Below are positions 24,352-31,780 of a stretch of 42,478 nucleotides of DNA, in pieces. A program made the translations under genes and the position numbers. The stretch is from Verrucomicrobiota bacterium. Lineage in GTDB: Bacteria; Verrucomicrobiota; Verrucomicrobiia; Verrucomicrobiales; DEV007. Each line of letters begins with the position of its first letter. The stretch's first letter is position 1. The notes under the pieces were generated by a model. It was given only the letters and a program-made list of their open reading frames with translations, ran no database searches and had not been told where the DNA came from. The DNA lies in the NCBI GenBank assembly GCA_020630975.1, contig JAHDID010000027.1:30189-72666 (forward strand), in the 5' to 3' direction.

Positions 24352-25095
24352 ATGTTTAAAAGAATAGGGAACTTGGTAAAAGGCTTTATGGGGCTCTTCA
24401 TCTCCGGGCTGGAGAAGCAAAACCCCGAGGCATTGCTCGAGGTCGAAAAGGAAAATCTGCGCAAGCAAATCTCGGAATACAACAAAGGTCTGGCCGCACA
24501 CGCAGGCCTGTGCGAGCGCCTGATGTCGCAGGTGAAGCGCGAGACCTCCGAGATCAAGGAGCTGACGGCCAAGGCTGGTGCTCACCTGAAGGCGGGCAAC
24601 CGCAAGCTAGCTGGTGAGTATGCTCTGCGTCTGCAGAAGCTAAAGGATGATCACACTGGCAATGTGCAGCAGCTCGAAGATGCTGAAAAGACTTACGAGG
24701 AGCTGAAGAATGCCCGCGATATCGCGGTGAAGAATGCTCGTGATAAGATCGAATCACTGAAGCGGGACATCAGCGAGACCAAGGTCGCCAAAGCCACTGC
24801 CGAGCTGAATGAAATGGCGTCTGGCATGATCGGTGAGATCGGCGGCTCTGGAGACACCCTGAACCGTCTGGAGGAGATGATCCGGGAGGAAAAAGACCTC
24901 GCCAAGGGCCGTGCCCGTGTCGCCAAAGACAGCATCGATACCACCGAGCTGCGGGAGATGGAGGCCGAGCGCTCTGCTCTGGAAGAAATGGCTCTCGCTG
25001 ACTTTGCTGCTGAGGCAGGGATCGTCCTCGAGGACGATGGCGCTGCTGGCGGCGGGGAGGCTACGGGTGCCTCCGAGGACGAAAAGACAATGTGA
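24352..25095 (+). CDS. pspA: PspA/IM30 family protein
   Basis: Peripheral membrane-repair protein of the ESCRT-III-like PspA/Vipp1 family, 247 aa, almost wholly helical. It opens with MFKRIGNLVKGFMGLFISGLE, an amphipathic first helix, then long coiled coils (about 25-190). The C-terminal 20 residues are acidic and Gly/Ala-rich. PspA normally forms rods or rings that bind damaged inner membrane. No pspB/C or pspF homologue and no sigma-54 promoter are visible; a TATAAA lies at 24277-24282. It is transcribed away from the UDG group. Confidence 0.88.
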   Translation: MFKRIGNLVKGFMGLFISGLEKQNPEALLEVEKENLRKQISEYNKGLAAHAGLCERLMSQVKRETSEIKELTAKAGAHLKAGNRKLAGEYALRLQKLKDDHTGNVQQLEDAEKTYEELKNARDIAVKNARDKIESLKRDISETKVAKATAELNEMASGMIGEIGGSGDTLNRLEEMIREEKDLAKGRARVAKDSIDTTELREMEAERSALEEMALADFAAEAGIVLEDDGAAGGGEATGASEDEKTM

Positions 25096-25177
25096 TAAGT
25101 CGACTGTGTTCTTCATCGGGCTGAGTGATCGGTCTGGGAAGAAATATCAGGCTGGCTATCCGGTAGGTTGGGCGATG

Positions 25178-25666
25178 TTAGTTCGCGCTGATGTCGCTCA
25201 CCGCCCCAGTGGCTGTGGCTACTAGGTAGCTCAGCTCGAGCTCTGTGCGGCGATAGCGGCCGTGCACTTTGGAGTGGATCAGCTCTAGGGCCAGATCGAT
25301 CAGGCATTCTGCCTGCTGCGATGAGCACTGCAGGGTCTGCATGAGACTCTGGTGGAGTCGGCTGCGGAGCTGTGCCGCGTCGTCCTCGATAGAGTAGCGA
25401 CGCAGGATGATCACTGCTAGTTCGCGGCAGAATTTGATCAACCCCTTACCATTGCCGGCACGCAGGATGCGCTGGCAGTGACTATCGTCCGCCACAGTTT
25501 CGGTGGCTGGAGGCTCGGCTACCGCTGAAGGCTGAGGTAACACCACATGATCCGCTGCTCTTTTGGCAGGAGCTGTGATGGTGACGGCAGGAGCAGTGGC
25601 AGTGGCTGTTGTTGAGATGGCTTTCTTATTCATCATGCCTCTATCATCGCTCAGGGGGTGGGACAT
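25178..25666 (-). CDS. hypothetical protein with Ala/Thr/Pro-rich N-terminus
   Basis: 162 aa from the longest ATG; two further ATG codons at 25636 and 25633 are equally plausible and are preceded by a gaggc. Residues about 15-65 are low-complexity Ala/Thr/Pro/Val and probably disordered. The rest is a helical domain with LIKFCRELAVIILRRYS and QAECLIDLALELIHSKV, resembling no family I know. No membrane segment. Convergent with pspA. Confidence 0.55.
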   Translation of the reverse strand: MSHPLSDDRGMMNKKAISTTATATAPAVTITAPAKRAADHVVLPQPSAVAEPPATETVADDSHCQRILRAGNGKGLIKFCRELAVIILRRYSIEDDAAQLRSRLHQSLMQTLQCSSQQAECLIDLALELIHSKVHGRYRRTELELSYLVATATGAVSDISAN

Positions 25667-25723
25667 GTGGGGGACATCGATTAAGAAACCTTAAATATTT
25701 CTCAACTTTTTTGGAGGTTCCCT

Positions 25724-25948
25724 CTACTCAAAACCGCGGCGGCGATTCTTTTTGCCCGCTTGGCGATAGGCTTGGATGCCTGCTATCGCGTGGGCGATAA
25801 ATCCAAATGGCCCTGTGACCGCCCAGATACCAGCTGTGAAAATAAGCCACAAGATAGCCCAGATCCAGTGCCCGCAGTAGAGCTGCCCGATACCTGGGAC
25901 TATGAAGCTAAGCAGCCCCGCCATTTCTTTGTTTTTCGGCTTTTTCAT
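25724..25948 (-). CDS. TM2-domain-like small membrane protein
   Basis: 74 aa with two membrane helices joined by a short polar turn. The N-terminus reads KNKEMAGLLSFIVPGIGQLYCGHW, close to TM2 domains (L-L-x-x-F-x-G-x-x-G-x-x-x-F-Y), and the second helix ends in a basic tail (KKNRRRGFE). Function unknown for the family. It lies 27 bases after the NlpC/P60 gene on the same strand. Confidence 0.72.
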   Translation of the reverse strand: MKKPKNKEMAGLLSFIVPGIGQLYCGHWIWAILWLIFTAGIWAVTGPFGFIAHAIAGIQAYRQAGKKNRRRGFE

Positions 25949-25975
25949 CCTGAATAGGACGATCGACGAGCCGAA

Positions 25976-27154
25976 TTAGTAAATCAAGCCGGGAACTGCA
26001 CCGGTGGCGATGATCCGCTCGCGGTCCAGCTGGAGGGTGAAAATATCCACTTCGTGGCCATTGATGCCGATCTCGTTGCCGCCACGTGTGCCGTAGACCA
26101 GGTGTTTCTGGCGGCGGACATCGTAGCCGAGATAGATCATCACATGAGTGAGACGACGAGAAAAGATATCGCCCCAAAATACTAAACTACCGGGTGCTAG
26201 AGAGGCATTCAGTTCCTCCACAGTCGGGCGCTGGTTGAATTCTACCAACATATTGTTTACCCGCAGCCAGCTAGCCTGGCCGGCAGTGGTGCGAGGCACA
26301 CCATCTACGCCACTCTCGTGTAGGAGGAACTGCACGGCTCCAGAGGAATCCAGCCCACCGTAGGCGGGATGCGAGCGCCCAAAGGCGTATTTGAAGCCCT
26401 GGCGAGCTACCACATTTGCCTGCTGGCGGACGAGCGATAGAGAATTCGAAGGTGAGCCCACAGTGGTCCCTGGGTGGGGCGCGACGGCACGTGGCATCAT
26501 CGCAGGCTGAGCGGGTATCTGAGCCGCTGCCGGGCGAGCCATTGCCGGGCGAGCCATTGCGACCGGTCTGGTGATCGGGCGAGCTATCGCGACACTATCG
26601 GGATAGTGCGCTGGTGGCACGACCATAGGCGGCACTGGCGCCACAGGAGCAGGCTGAGTCGGCACCACAGCTACAGGGACTGCTGCCACGATAGGAGCTG
26701 ACGGTGGCCCGGGTGCGAGCTGAGGCTCAGGTCTGACGATGTCGTCTAGAGAAGGAATGGTCTGCGCGGTCGCTTCTGCATAGCTAAAGTCTGGGATCGG
26801 CGGCGGCGGGATGACTTCTTTCTTCCGCTGTGGCTCCGGAGCGGAGGGCGTAGTGGAGACTTCCGCCGTCGGCAGGCTCTCGATAGGCGCCTTGATCACT
26901 TGGCCTCCAGCTGATGGCTGATCTGTCTCTAGCGATGGGATCTCTCCCTCGGCTGGGCTCTGCTCTTTGGGAGCGCCGTATGGCGAGTAAGCAGGGATGT
27001 CATCATCACTATCATCGTGCTCTATGCCGATGCGAAAGGATGGGACAATCTTTATCTCGGTATCGACACCGCGGTACAAATCCTGGGCGGTGGCAATACC
27101 CATGGTGATAGCAAAGATCGACCAAATAGGGGTGGTGATGGGATCGAGTTTCAT
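25976..27154 (-). CDS. NlpC/P60-like protein with Ser in place of the catalytic Cys
   Basis: 392 aa with a signal peptide (about residues 1-23, cut near ATAQ), a long Pro/Ala/Val-rich disordered region (about 45-235), and a C-terminal NlpC/P60 domain. NlpC/P60 enzymes cut peptidoglycan peptides using Cys, His and a third polar residue. Here the Cys box GGLDCSG reads GGLDSSGAVQF: residue 270 is Ser, codon TCC. The His box is kept (RLTHVMIYLG), as are VPRTTAGQASW and PGSLVFWGD. It is therefore probably a binding protein or a very weak hydrolase. It is secreted or periplasmic. The upstream 205 bases are AT-rich with a TATAAT on the minus strand (27223-27228). Confidence 0.85.
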   Translation of the reverse strand: MKLDPITTPIWSIFAITMGIATAQDLYRGVDTEIKIVPSFRIGIEHDDSDDDIPAYSPYGAPKEQSPAEGEIPSLETDQPSAGGQVIKAPIESLPTAEVSTTPSAPEPQRKKEVIPPPPIPDFSYAEATAQTIPSLDDIVRPEPQLAPGPPSAPIVAAVPVAVVPTQPAPVAPVPPMVVPPAHYPDSVAIARPITRPVAMARPAMARPAAAQIPAQPAMMPRAVAPHPGTTVGSPSNSLSLVRQQANVVARQGFKYAFGRSHPAYGGLDSSGAVQFLLHESGVDGVPRTTAGQASWLRVNNMLVEFNQRPTVEELNASLAPGSLVFWGDIFSRRLTHVMIYLGYDVRRQKHLVYGTRGGNEIGINGHEVDIFTLQLDRERIIATGAVPGLIY

Positions 27155-27359
27155 GTGTCTGTGCCTTGTCGGTAAAATACTTTAGTTTTTTATCTTTGTA
27201 AATTATTCAAATATTTTTTAAAATTATAACTTACATTGAAAGTATAGACGTGACTTGGCTCTAGTTATTAGAGTTAAAACTCCAAATAACCTGAAGTCTT
27301 GTCTCACGGGAAGTGGACGAGCCGACAGATGGGGGAATTCAAAAAAAGCGGTGTCGAGC

Positions 27360-27935
27360 TTACTCGATGCTCGATAGAAGCTGCAGAGAGGCTTGCTTCG
27401 CGGACTCGACTGGCCAGAGGTCGCCTAGATTTTGGGACTCAGTCGCTGCTCCGGAGTAGAGTATGAACAGTTGGTTACCGATTTTGGTCAGTATCTCGGT
27501 GTCGCCATCGGGATAGCCGGACTGCACGAGCAGGACGAAAAACTCGCGCAGAGACTCTTTGTGCATACGGATCTGGTGTACCACCCCAGTGCACTCGGTA
27601 TCGACCATGGCACTGGTATTGGTGTACGGACAGCCACGGAAGTTGCTATTGGTGAGGAAGGCGCTGAGATGCTCGTAATAGGTGATGAGCCTATCCTCTA
27701 CAGAAGTCTCAGTAGCGGCGATGATGTCGGCTCTCGATGTCTCTGAGCGGTCGTGTACGTCCTGTAGCCAGGCCTCGCACAGAGCCTCTTTCGAGCGGAA
27801 GTGCTGGTAAAAGCTAGCTTTGGCCGTATCAGCCTGTTTGATGATCTCGTTGATGCCGACATTTGAATACCCTTGGTGGTGAAACAACTGTCCTGCAGCA
27901 GTGAGGATACGATCTCTGGCGTTGGGTTTTCCCAT
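27360..27935 (-). CDS. TetR/AcrR family transcriptional regulator
   Basis: 191 aa. The N-terminal DNA-binding domain is typical: ARDRILTAAGQLFHHQGYSNVGINEIIKQADTAKASFYQHFRSKEALCEAW, with helix-turn-helix about residues 25-45. The C-terminal 140 residues are the ligand-binding and dimer domain, with two Cys. A 16-bp dyad lies 36-51 bases before the ATG, so autorepression is likely. Apart from the histidine kinase upstream on the same strand there is no obvious target gene; I see no efflux pump or oxidoreductase nearby. Confidence 0.92.
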   Translation of the reverse strand: MGKPNARDRILTAAGQLFHHQGYSNVGINEIIKQADTAKASFYQHFRSKEALCEAWLQDVHDRSETSRADIIAATETSVEDRLITYYEHLSAFLTNSNFRGCPYTNTSAMVDTECTGVVHQIRMHKESLREFFVLLVQSGYPDGDTEILTKIGNQLFILYSGAATESQNLGDLWPVESAKQASLQLLSSIE

Positions 27936-27970
27936 AGAAAAATTGTGCTTGGTTTATACTATGGTACTAC

Positions 27971-27986
27971 CAGACAGACTTGTCTG
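27971..27986. promoter_or_regulatory. candidate TetR operator
   Basis: CAGACA (27971-27976) and its inverse TGTCTG (27981-27986) with a 4-base centre: perfect 6-bp arms. It overlaps the expected promoter of the TetR gene (a TAGTAT/TATAAA lies between it and the ATG). Palindromes of this shape and position are typical autoregulatory sites of TetR-family repressors. Confidence 0.55.
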
Positions 27987-28046
27987 AAAGTGATTTTTTT
28001 ATAAGTGTTTCAGCGAGAGAGGCTAGTTTCCAGGGATTTGTCACTC

Positions 28047-28065
28047 AATACTCCCGAGGGGTATT
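28047..28065. other. hairpin downstream of the kinase gene
   Basis: Arms aatactcc and ggggtatt (8 bp with one G-T pair), loop cga, 27 bases after the kinase stop. No clear T tract on either strand; possible weak terminator or RNA stabiliser between the kinase and TetR genes. Confidence 0.4.
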
Positions 28066-28091
28066 ATTGTAAGTCGCTTGTTTTAAGTGAT

Positions 28092-29672
28092 TTATATAGA
28101 TTTCTTCTGGGTGGCGAGAGGTAAGGTTAGCGTCATTACCGTACCATTGCCGAGTTCGCTCTCTGCAGATAGGCTGCCAGAGTGTAGTTCCATGATGCTT
28201 TTGCACATGCTCAGTCCGAGACCATTGCCGTGTGGGGCTTTGGTGGTGAAGAATGGCTCGAAGATTTTTTTGAGATTTTCTTCTGAGATCCCGCATCCGC
28301 TATCGCTGACAGAGATGTGAGCTTCTTCGTCGTCGCAGTCTATCTCCAGGGTCACAGTAGGATCATCGATAGCCTCTGAGGCGTGGATGGCATTAATGAT
28401 GAGATTCATCATTACTTGTTTCAGTAGGGCCCGATCCGCCTCGATGAGGAGTGGTGCGGCGGCTGGGGTTTGAAAGATCAGGTTGCAGCCCTTTTCGCGA
28501 ACCTGAAAGCGCAAAAAGTCCGCTGTATCCTCCACTAGACTGCAGAGGTCGCAGACCGCCTTGGTGAAAGTGGGTGGCTTGGATAGCTGTAGCAGGCGCT
28601 CGACGGTTTCCGAGGATTCTGTAGCGCAGTCGCTGATCAGAGTGAATGCCTCTCGGATTTCGGGGAGATCAGTTATCTCTTTTGCTTGGCTATAGATCTG
28701 AGCAAAGCCAAGCACTGGCGAGAGTTTGCTATTGATCTCATAGGCGACTCCATCGATCAGCGTATTCAGCAGTAGGTTTTTCTCTTGAGAGGCCATTTGG
28801 CGCTCAAATTTGCGGCGCTTGGTGATATCGTCGATTTGCACTATGATTTTTCCTGTCTCGCCCACAAAAAACGCTATGCCGCTGATCTCGCGTAGCAGGT
28901 CTGGACCCAGTTCCATGACGGCCTCGATGCGAGCCGAGCGAGTGTCTTCTAGTCTTCTAAAGGTCTCCGATAGCAGCTTTTTCTGCTCATCTGAAAAGAG
29001 GTCGAAGAAATTGTGTTCTGTCGACTCTGGAGAGACTTCGGTGATCTCCTGAAACCGGTCATTATGGGCTTCGATCGTCCCATCTGGTGCGGTGATCGCG
29101 ATGCCGAGGATCGCATTGTCGAAACGAATGTCGAGACCACTGGTCTTAGCAGACCGTTCGTTTTGAGAGTCGATAGTTCGATATCTGTCTTGTAGCTTGT
29201 GTCGTAGTGTCTCCAGTTCTTTGGCTTGGTCTCTCGATAGTAGCCATTGGTAGTGGACGAGGTCTTTGGCGGTGATGATACCGCACACTTTTCGATCGTT
29301 ATCGATGACTACGGCATCGTTTTTTAGGTCGGGGGCTAGCTCGTTTACAAAGGCCTTTTCTGCTGCTTCTGCGAGTGTGGCCTCTGCTGGTAGCACCAGT
29401 ACATTGGGAGCTAGATGATCGACGATGGGGCTAGCCCGATAGAGAGAAAAACCATACTGGCTACTGAGTAGAGCGGCATGCGACTGCCGAGACACTAGTC
29501 CTAGGTAAGTCTGGTCTGCTGCGAGGACGACTACGACATTGTCCCGAATCTTGCCGAAGAGATCATGCACATCTTCCACCGTAGCATGTTGAGGCACGGT
29601 CTTTGCTGCAATCACTAGGTCGGCAAGACGGGTAGTCTCACAGACGGGCGTTAGATGGGACGGGGGTTCCAT
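28092..29672 (-). CDS. CBS-PAS sensor histidine kinase lacking the phospho-acceptor His
   Basis: 526 aa, soluble. Order: paired CBS domains (about residues 10-150), helical linker, PAS domain (about 180-285; GIAITAPDGTIEAHNDRFQEIT), DHp helices (about 295-365) and HATPase domain (about 395-520). The ATP site is intact: N-box MMNLIINAIHAS, G1 SDSGCGIS, F-box IFEPFFTT, G2 GNGLGLSM. In the H-box, where kinases have AHEINNPL, this one has AYEINSKL: residue 311 is Tyr (TAT; His would be CAT). It cannot autophosphorylate on His at that place. No response regulator gene is adjacent. CBS domains suggest adenylate-nucleotide sensing. Confidence 0.9.
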   Translation of the reverse strand: MEPPSHLTPVCETTRLADLVIAAKTVPQHATVEDVHDLFGKIRDNVVVVLAADQTYLGLVSRQSHAALLSSQYGFSLYRASPIVDHLAPNVLVLPAEATLAEAAEKAFVNELAPDLKNDAVVIDNDRKVCGIITAKDLVHYQWLLSRDQAKELETLRHKLQDRYRTIDSQNERSAKTSGLDIRFDNAILGIAITAPDGTIEAHNDRFQEITEVSPESTEHNFFDLFSDEQKKLLSETFRRLEDTRSARIEAVMELGPDLLREISGIAFFVGETGKIIVQIDDITKRRKFERQMASQEKNLLLNTLIDGVAYEINSKLSPVLGFAQIYSQAKEITDLPEIREAFTLISDCATESSETVERLLQLSKPPTFTKAVCDLCSLVEDTADFLRFQVREKGCNLIFQTPAAAPLLIEADRALLKQVMMNLIINAIHASEAIDDPTVTLEIDCDDEEAHISVSDSGCGISEENLKKIFEPFFTTKAPHGNGLGLSMCKSIMELHSGSLSAESELGNGTVMTLTLPLATQKKSI

Positions 29673-29796
29673 AGGTATGGGGGAGATTTAATTTAATCGA
29701 AGTTTTAATGATTTCAATAAGATGAGCCGGTTAACTTTTTCGCCGCATTAAGTTTTTATTAGCTGCTTGGTCTTATGGTGGCAGGGTGACTGCCTG

Positions 29797-30216
29797 TTGA
29801 GAGTGTTGAGAACCAATCGGAACCGAGGTTTTACCCTGCTGGAGAATCTTCTGGCGTTGGGGATTTTCTCGATTGCGATGATCGGTATCATCGAGTGCTC
29901 AGTGGATGTGGTGGCATTGGTCGATGATTTTGGCACGAGCAACCGGCACCGACAGTTGGCCGATGCGAGGCTGCTGATGCTGGAGCGGACGCTCGATATA
30001 CCAGAATCACCCCGCACGGTAGCAGACGAGCAGGACCCGACGATACTGTACCGCGAGCGGTCTAATCCTTTGCCTCTGAAAACTCAGGATGGCTCCGAGC
30101 TGGATGGGCTAGTAGAGGTGGAAGTCATTGTCTTGAAAAAAGGCGGCAGCGGACGCGGCGACAAGGAACTGTCGCAAGCATCTCGGTGGATCAATCGCAA
30201 TTTCGAGCGGCGCTGA
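29797..30216 (+). CDS. gspI: type II secretion minor pseudopilin, GspI-like
   Basis: Prepilin-type protein of about 139 aa and first gene of the secretion operon. The N-terminus is basic, then RGFTLLENLLALGIFSIAM: Gly at -1, Phe +1 and Glu +5, the prepilin peptidase site followed by the hydrophobic helix. Its position directly ahead of J and K and its short size fit GspI. There is no ATG; TTG at 29797 is chosen because it leaves a short basic leader (RVLRTNRNR) and has AGGG 10 bases before it. GTG at 29803 is an alternative, and the frame is open to a TTG at 29767. Confidence 0.8.
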   Translation: MRVLRTNRNRGFTLLENLLALGIFSIAMIGIIECSVDVVALVDDFGTSNRHRQLADARLLMLERTLDIPESPRTVADEQDPTILYRERSNPLPLKTQDGSELDGLVEVEVIVLKKGGSGRGDKELSQASRWINRNFERR

Positions 30217-30224
30217 AGAAAGAG

Positions 30225-30848
30225 ATGAGGACTGCCTGCTATCGCCCGAGTCGACGGGCATTTACGCTACTGGAGGTGATCGTATCGATGGCGATCACTA
30301 TGCTGCTGGTCACGCTGGCGATTCGCAGTCTGCTGACGATCCATGAGCTGTCTGTGGATGTGACAGAGAGTCATCTGCAGCAGCGCGAGATCGAGTATTT
30401 TTTCAATGCTTGTGAGACGGCTTTCGATGGGCTGTCGAATCGATCGGCCGTTACCTTCGAGTACCAAGAGCTCAACAATCGCTATGACACTTATCTGGTG
30501 CTGACCGAGGCACCAGATGCCTTTCGCATCGGTATCGATCAGCGTAAGAGGGTCGACCACGTGCTTCTGGCAGCCGAGCACCGCAAAGATGGCTGGCTGC
30601 GTGTGAGTCTGTATTATCTCGATCAGATCGAGTTTGGTCAGGTGAAAAAATTTGGCTTTGGCGCGGTAAAAACCTACCCCGGCATCACACTGATCAATAA
30701 GGCTCAGCAACTTTCGTGGCGTTTTTTCAATCCCAATACCAAGACCTGGCAGAACACGATCGTTGGATATAGACCGACCTTGGTCGAATTGTCCCTGCGT
30801 CGCCCGGAGGATATCCAGGCGACCACCCAGACCTACGCCCTGAAGTGA
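30225..30848 (+). CDS. gspJ: type II secretion minor pseudopilin, GspJ-like
   Basis: 207 aa from the ATG at 30225, which lies 8 bases after the stop of the I gene and behind a purine run; the frame is open from 30186. The prepilin box is RRAFTLLEVIVSMAI: Glu at +5, but Ala, not Gly, at -1, which prepilin peptidases process less readily. The body is beta-rich (WLRVSLYYLDQIEF, LSWRFFNPNTKTW) as in GspJ. GspJ caps the pseudopilus with I and K. Confidence 0.82.
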   Translation: MRTACYRPSRRAFTLLEVIVSMAITMLLVTLAIRSLLTIHELSVDVTESHLQQREIEYFFNACETAFDGLSNRSAVTFEYQELNNRYDTYLVLTEAPDAFRIGIDQRKRVDHVLLAAEHRKDGWLRVSLYYLDQIEFGQVKKFGFGAVKTYPGITLINKAQQLSWRFFNPNTKTWQNTIVGYRPTLVELSLRRPEDIQATTQTYALK

Positions 30849-31780
30849 AGACGCAACTATACCCACAATCGCATCGGCGCTCGGCCAGCACACTATTGTT
30901 TGTGCTGTGGATCATTGCGTTCCTCTCAGCGATTGTTTTGGCCCTGTCGAGTAAGGTGACTGGCGATCTGGTGAGTAGCGTGAATCGCCGCGATCTGGCG
31001 ACCGCTGAGCAGATGGCCGATCGGGGTTTTGTGGTGGCCAGTCATAAATCGGTGAAAAATGGCGATCCAGTGCTGGAGCAAAGATTTCCCAATGGCGGGG
31101 CTTTCAGTGCGCTAAAGACCAAGGAAGCAGCGCTGATCAATCCCAATCATGTGCTCGCTAGGCAGCCCGCTCTGCTCGAGGAGATGATCGTCCGCTGGGG
31201 GGCACCCCGGTATCTGGCGATCGATGCGATCGAGGCGCTGCAGGACTGGGTAGATCCCGATGATCAGGCTGCTGCCGGAGGCTCGGAGCAGAGGCTCTAC
31301 CTAGAGCGAGGTAGGATAGGGCATCCCTACAATCGGCCATTTCTGAATAGCTCAGAGATGCTGCTGGTCGACGAGTTTCGAGTGGTGACCGAGCTCAGAC
31401 CCGATTGGGCGGATATGATGACGTTTCACAGCACCGGGCCACTGGATCTGGCAGTCGCCGATGCTGAGACGATCCGGCAGCTCACGGGGCAGCCTATCGG
31501 TATCTTGCAGCAGTTCGTCGAGTATCGCGATGGCGAGGATGGCATCAATGGCACAGATGATGATGCGCAGCTCGGCAGTGTCGAGCTGTGCCTAGAGCTG
31601 ATGGGGCTGGATGAGAGCCTAGCTCCTGCCTTTGCGGAGATCCTCACGCTCCAGTCGAATATCGAGAAAGTTGTGGTCACGGGGAGTGCTCGGGGAATAG
31701 CCATTGAAAAACAAGTAACCTATCAATATCGTGGCCGCATACTGGATGTGCTGGCGACATCGACCAAGCCCAAAAACTGA
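30845..31780 (+). CDS. gspK: type II secretion pseudopilin tip protein, GspK-like
   Basis: 311 aa. The GTG start overlaps the stop of the J gene (GTGA). The N-terminus is basic with a hydrophobic helix STLLFVLWIIAFLSAIVLAL; as in known GspK it lacks Glu at +5, but there is also no Gly before the helix, so the cleavage site is unclear. The alpha domain carries ALQDWVDPDDQAAAGG and the phrase RPFLNSSEMLLVDEF, both characteristic of GspK. Two acidic clusters (YRDGEDGINGTDDDA) could bind calcium as in E. coli GspK. Confidence 0.9.
   Translation: MKTQLYPQSHRRSASTLLFVLWIIAFLSAIVLALSSKVTGDLVSSVNRRDLATAEQMADRGFVVASHKSVKNGDPVLEQRFPNGGAFSALKTKEAALINPNHVLARQPALLEEMIVRWGAPRYLAIDAIEALQDWVDPDDQAAAGGSEQRLYLERGRIGHPYNRPFLNSSEMLLVDEFRVVTELRPDWADMMTFHSTGPLDLAVADAETIRQLTGQPIGILQQFVEYRDGEDGINGTDDDAQLGSVELCLELMGLDESLAPAFAEILTLQSNIEKVVVTGSARGIAIEKQVTYQYRGRILDVLATSTKPKN

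Noticed and set aside
29780-29794. Hairpin ggcag/ctgcc before the I-like pseudopilin
   Set aside because: Only 5 bp and no T tract; likely chance.
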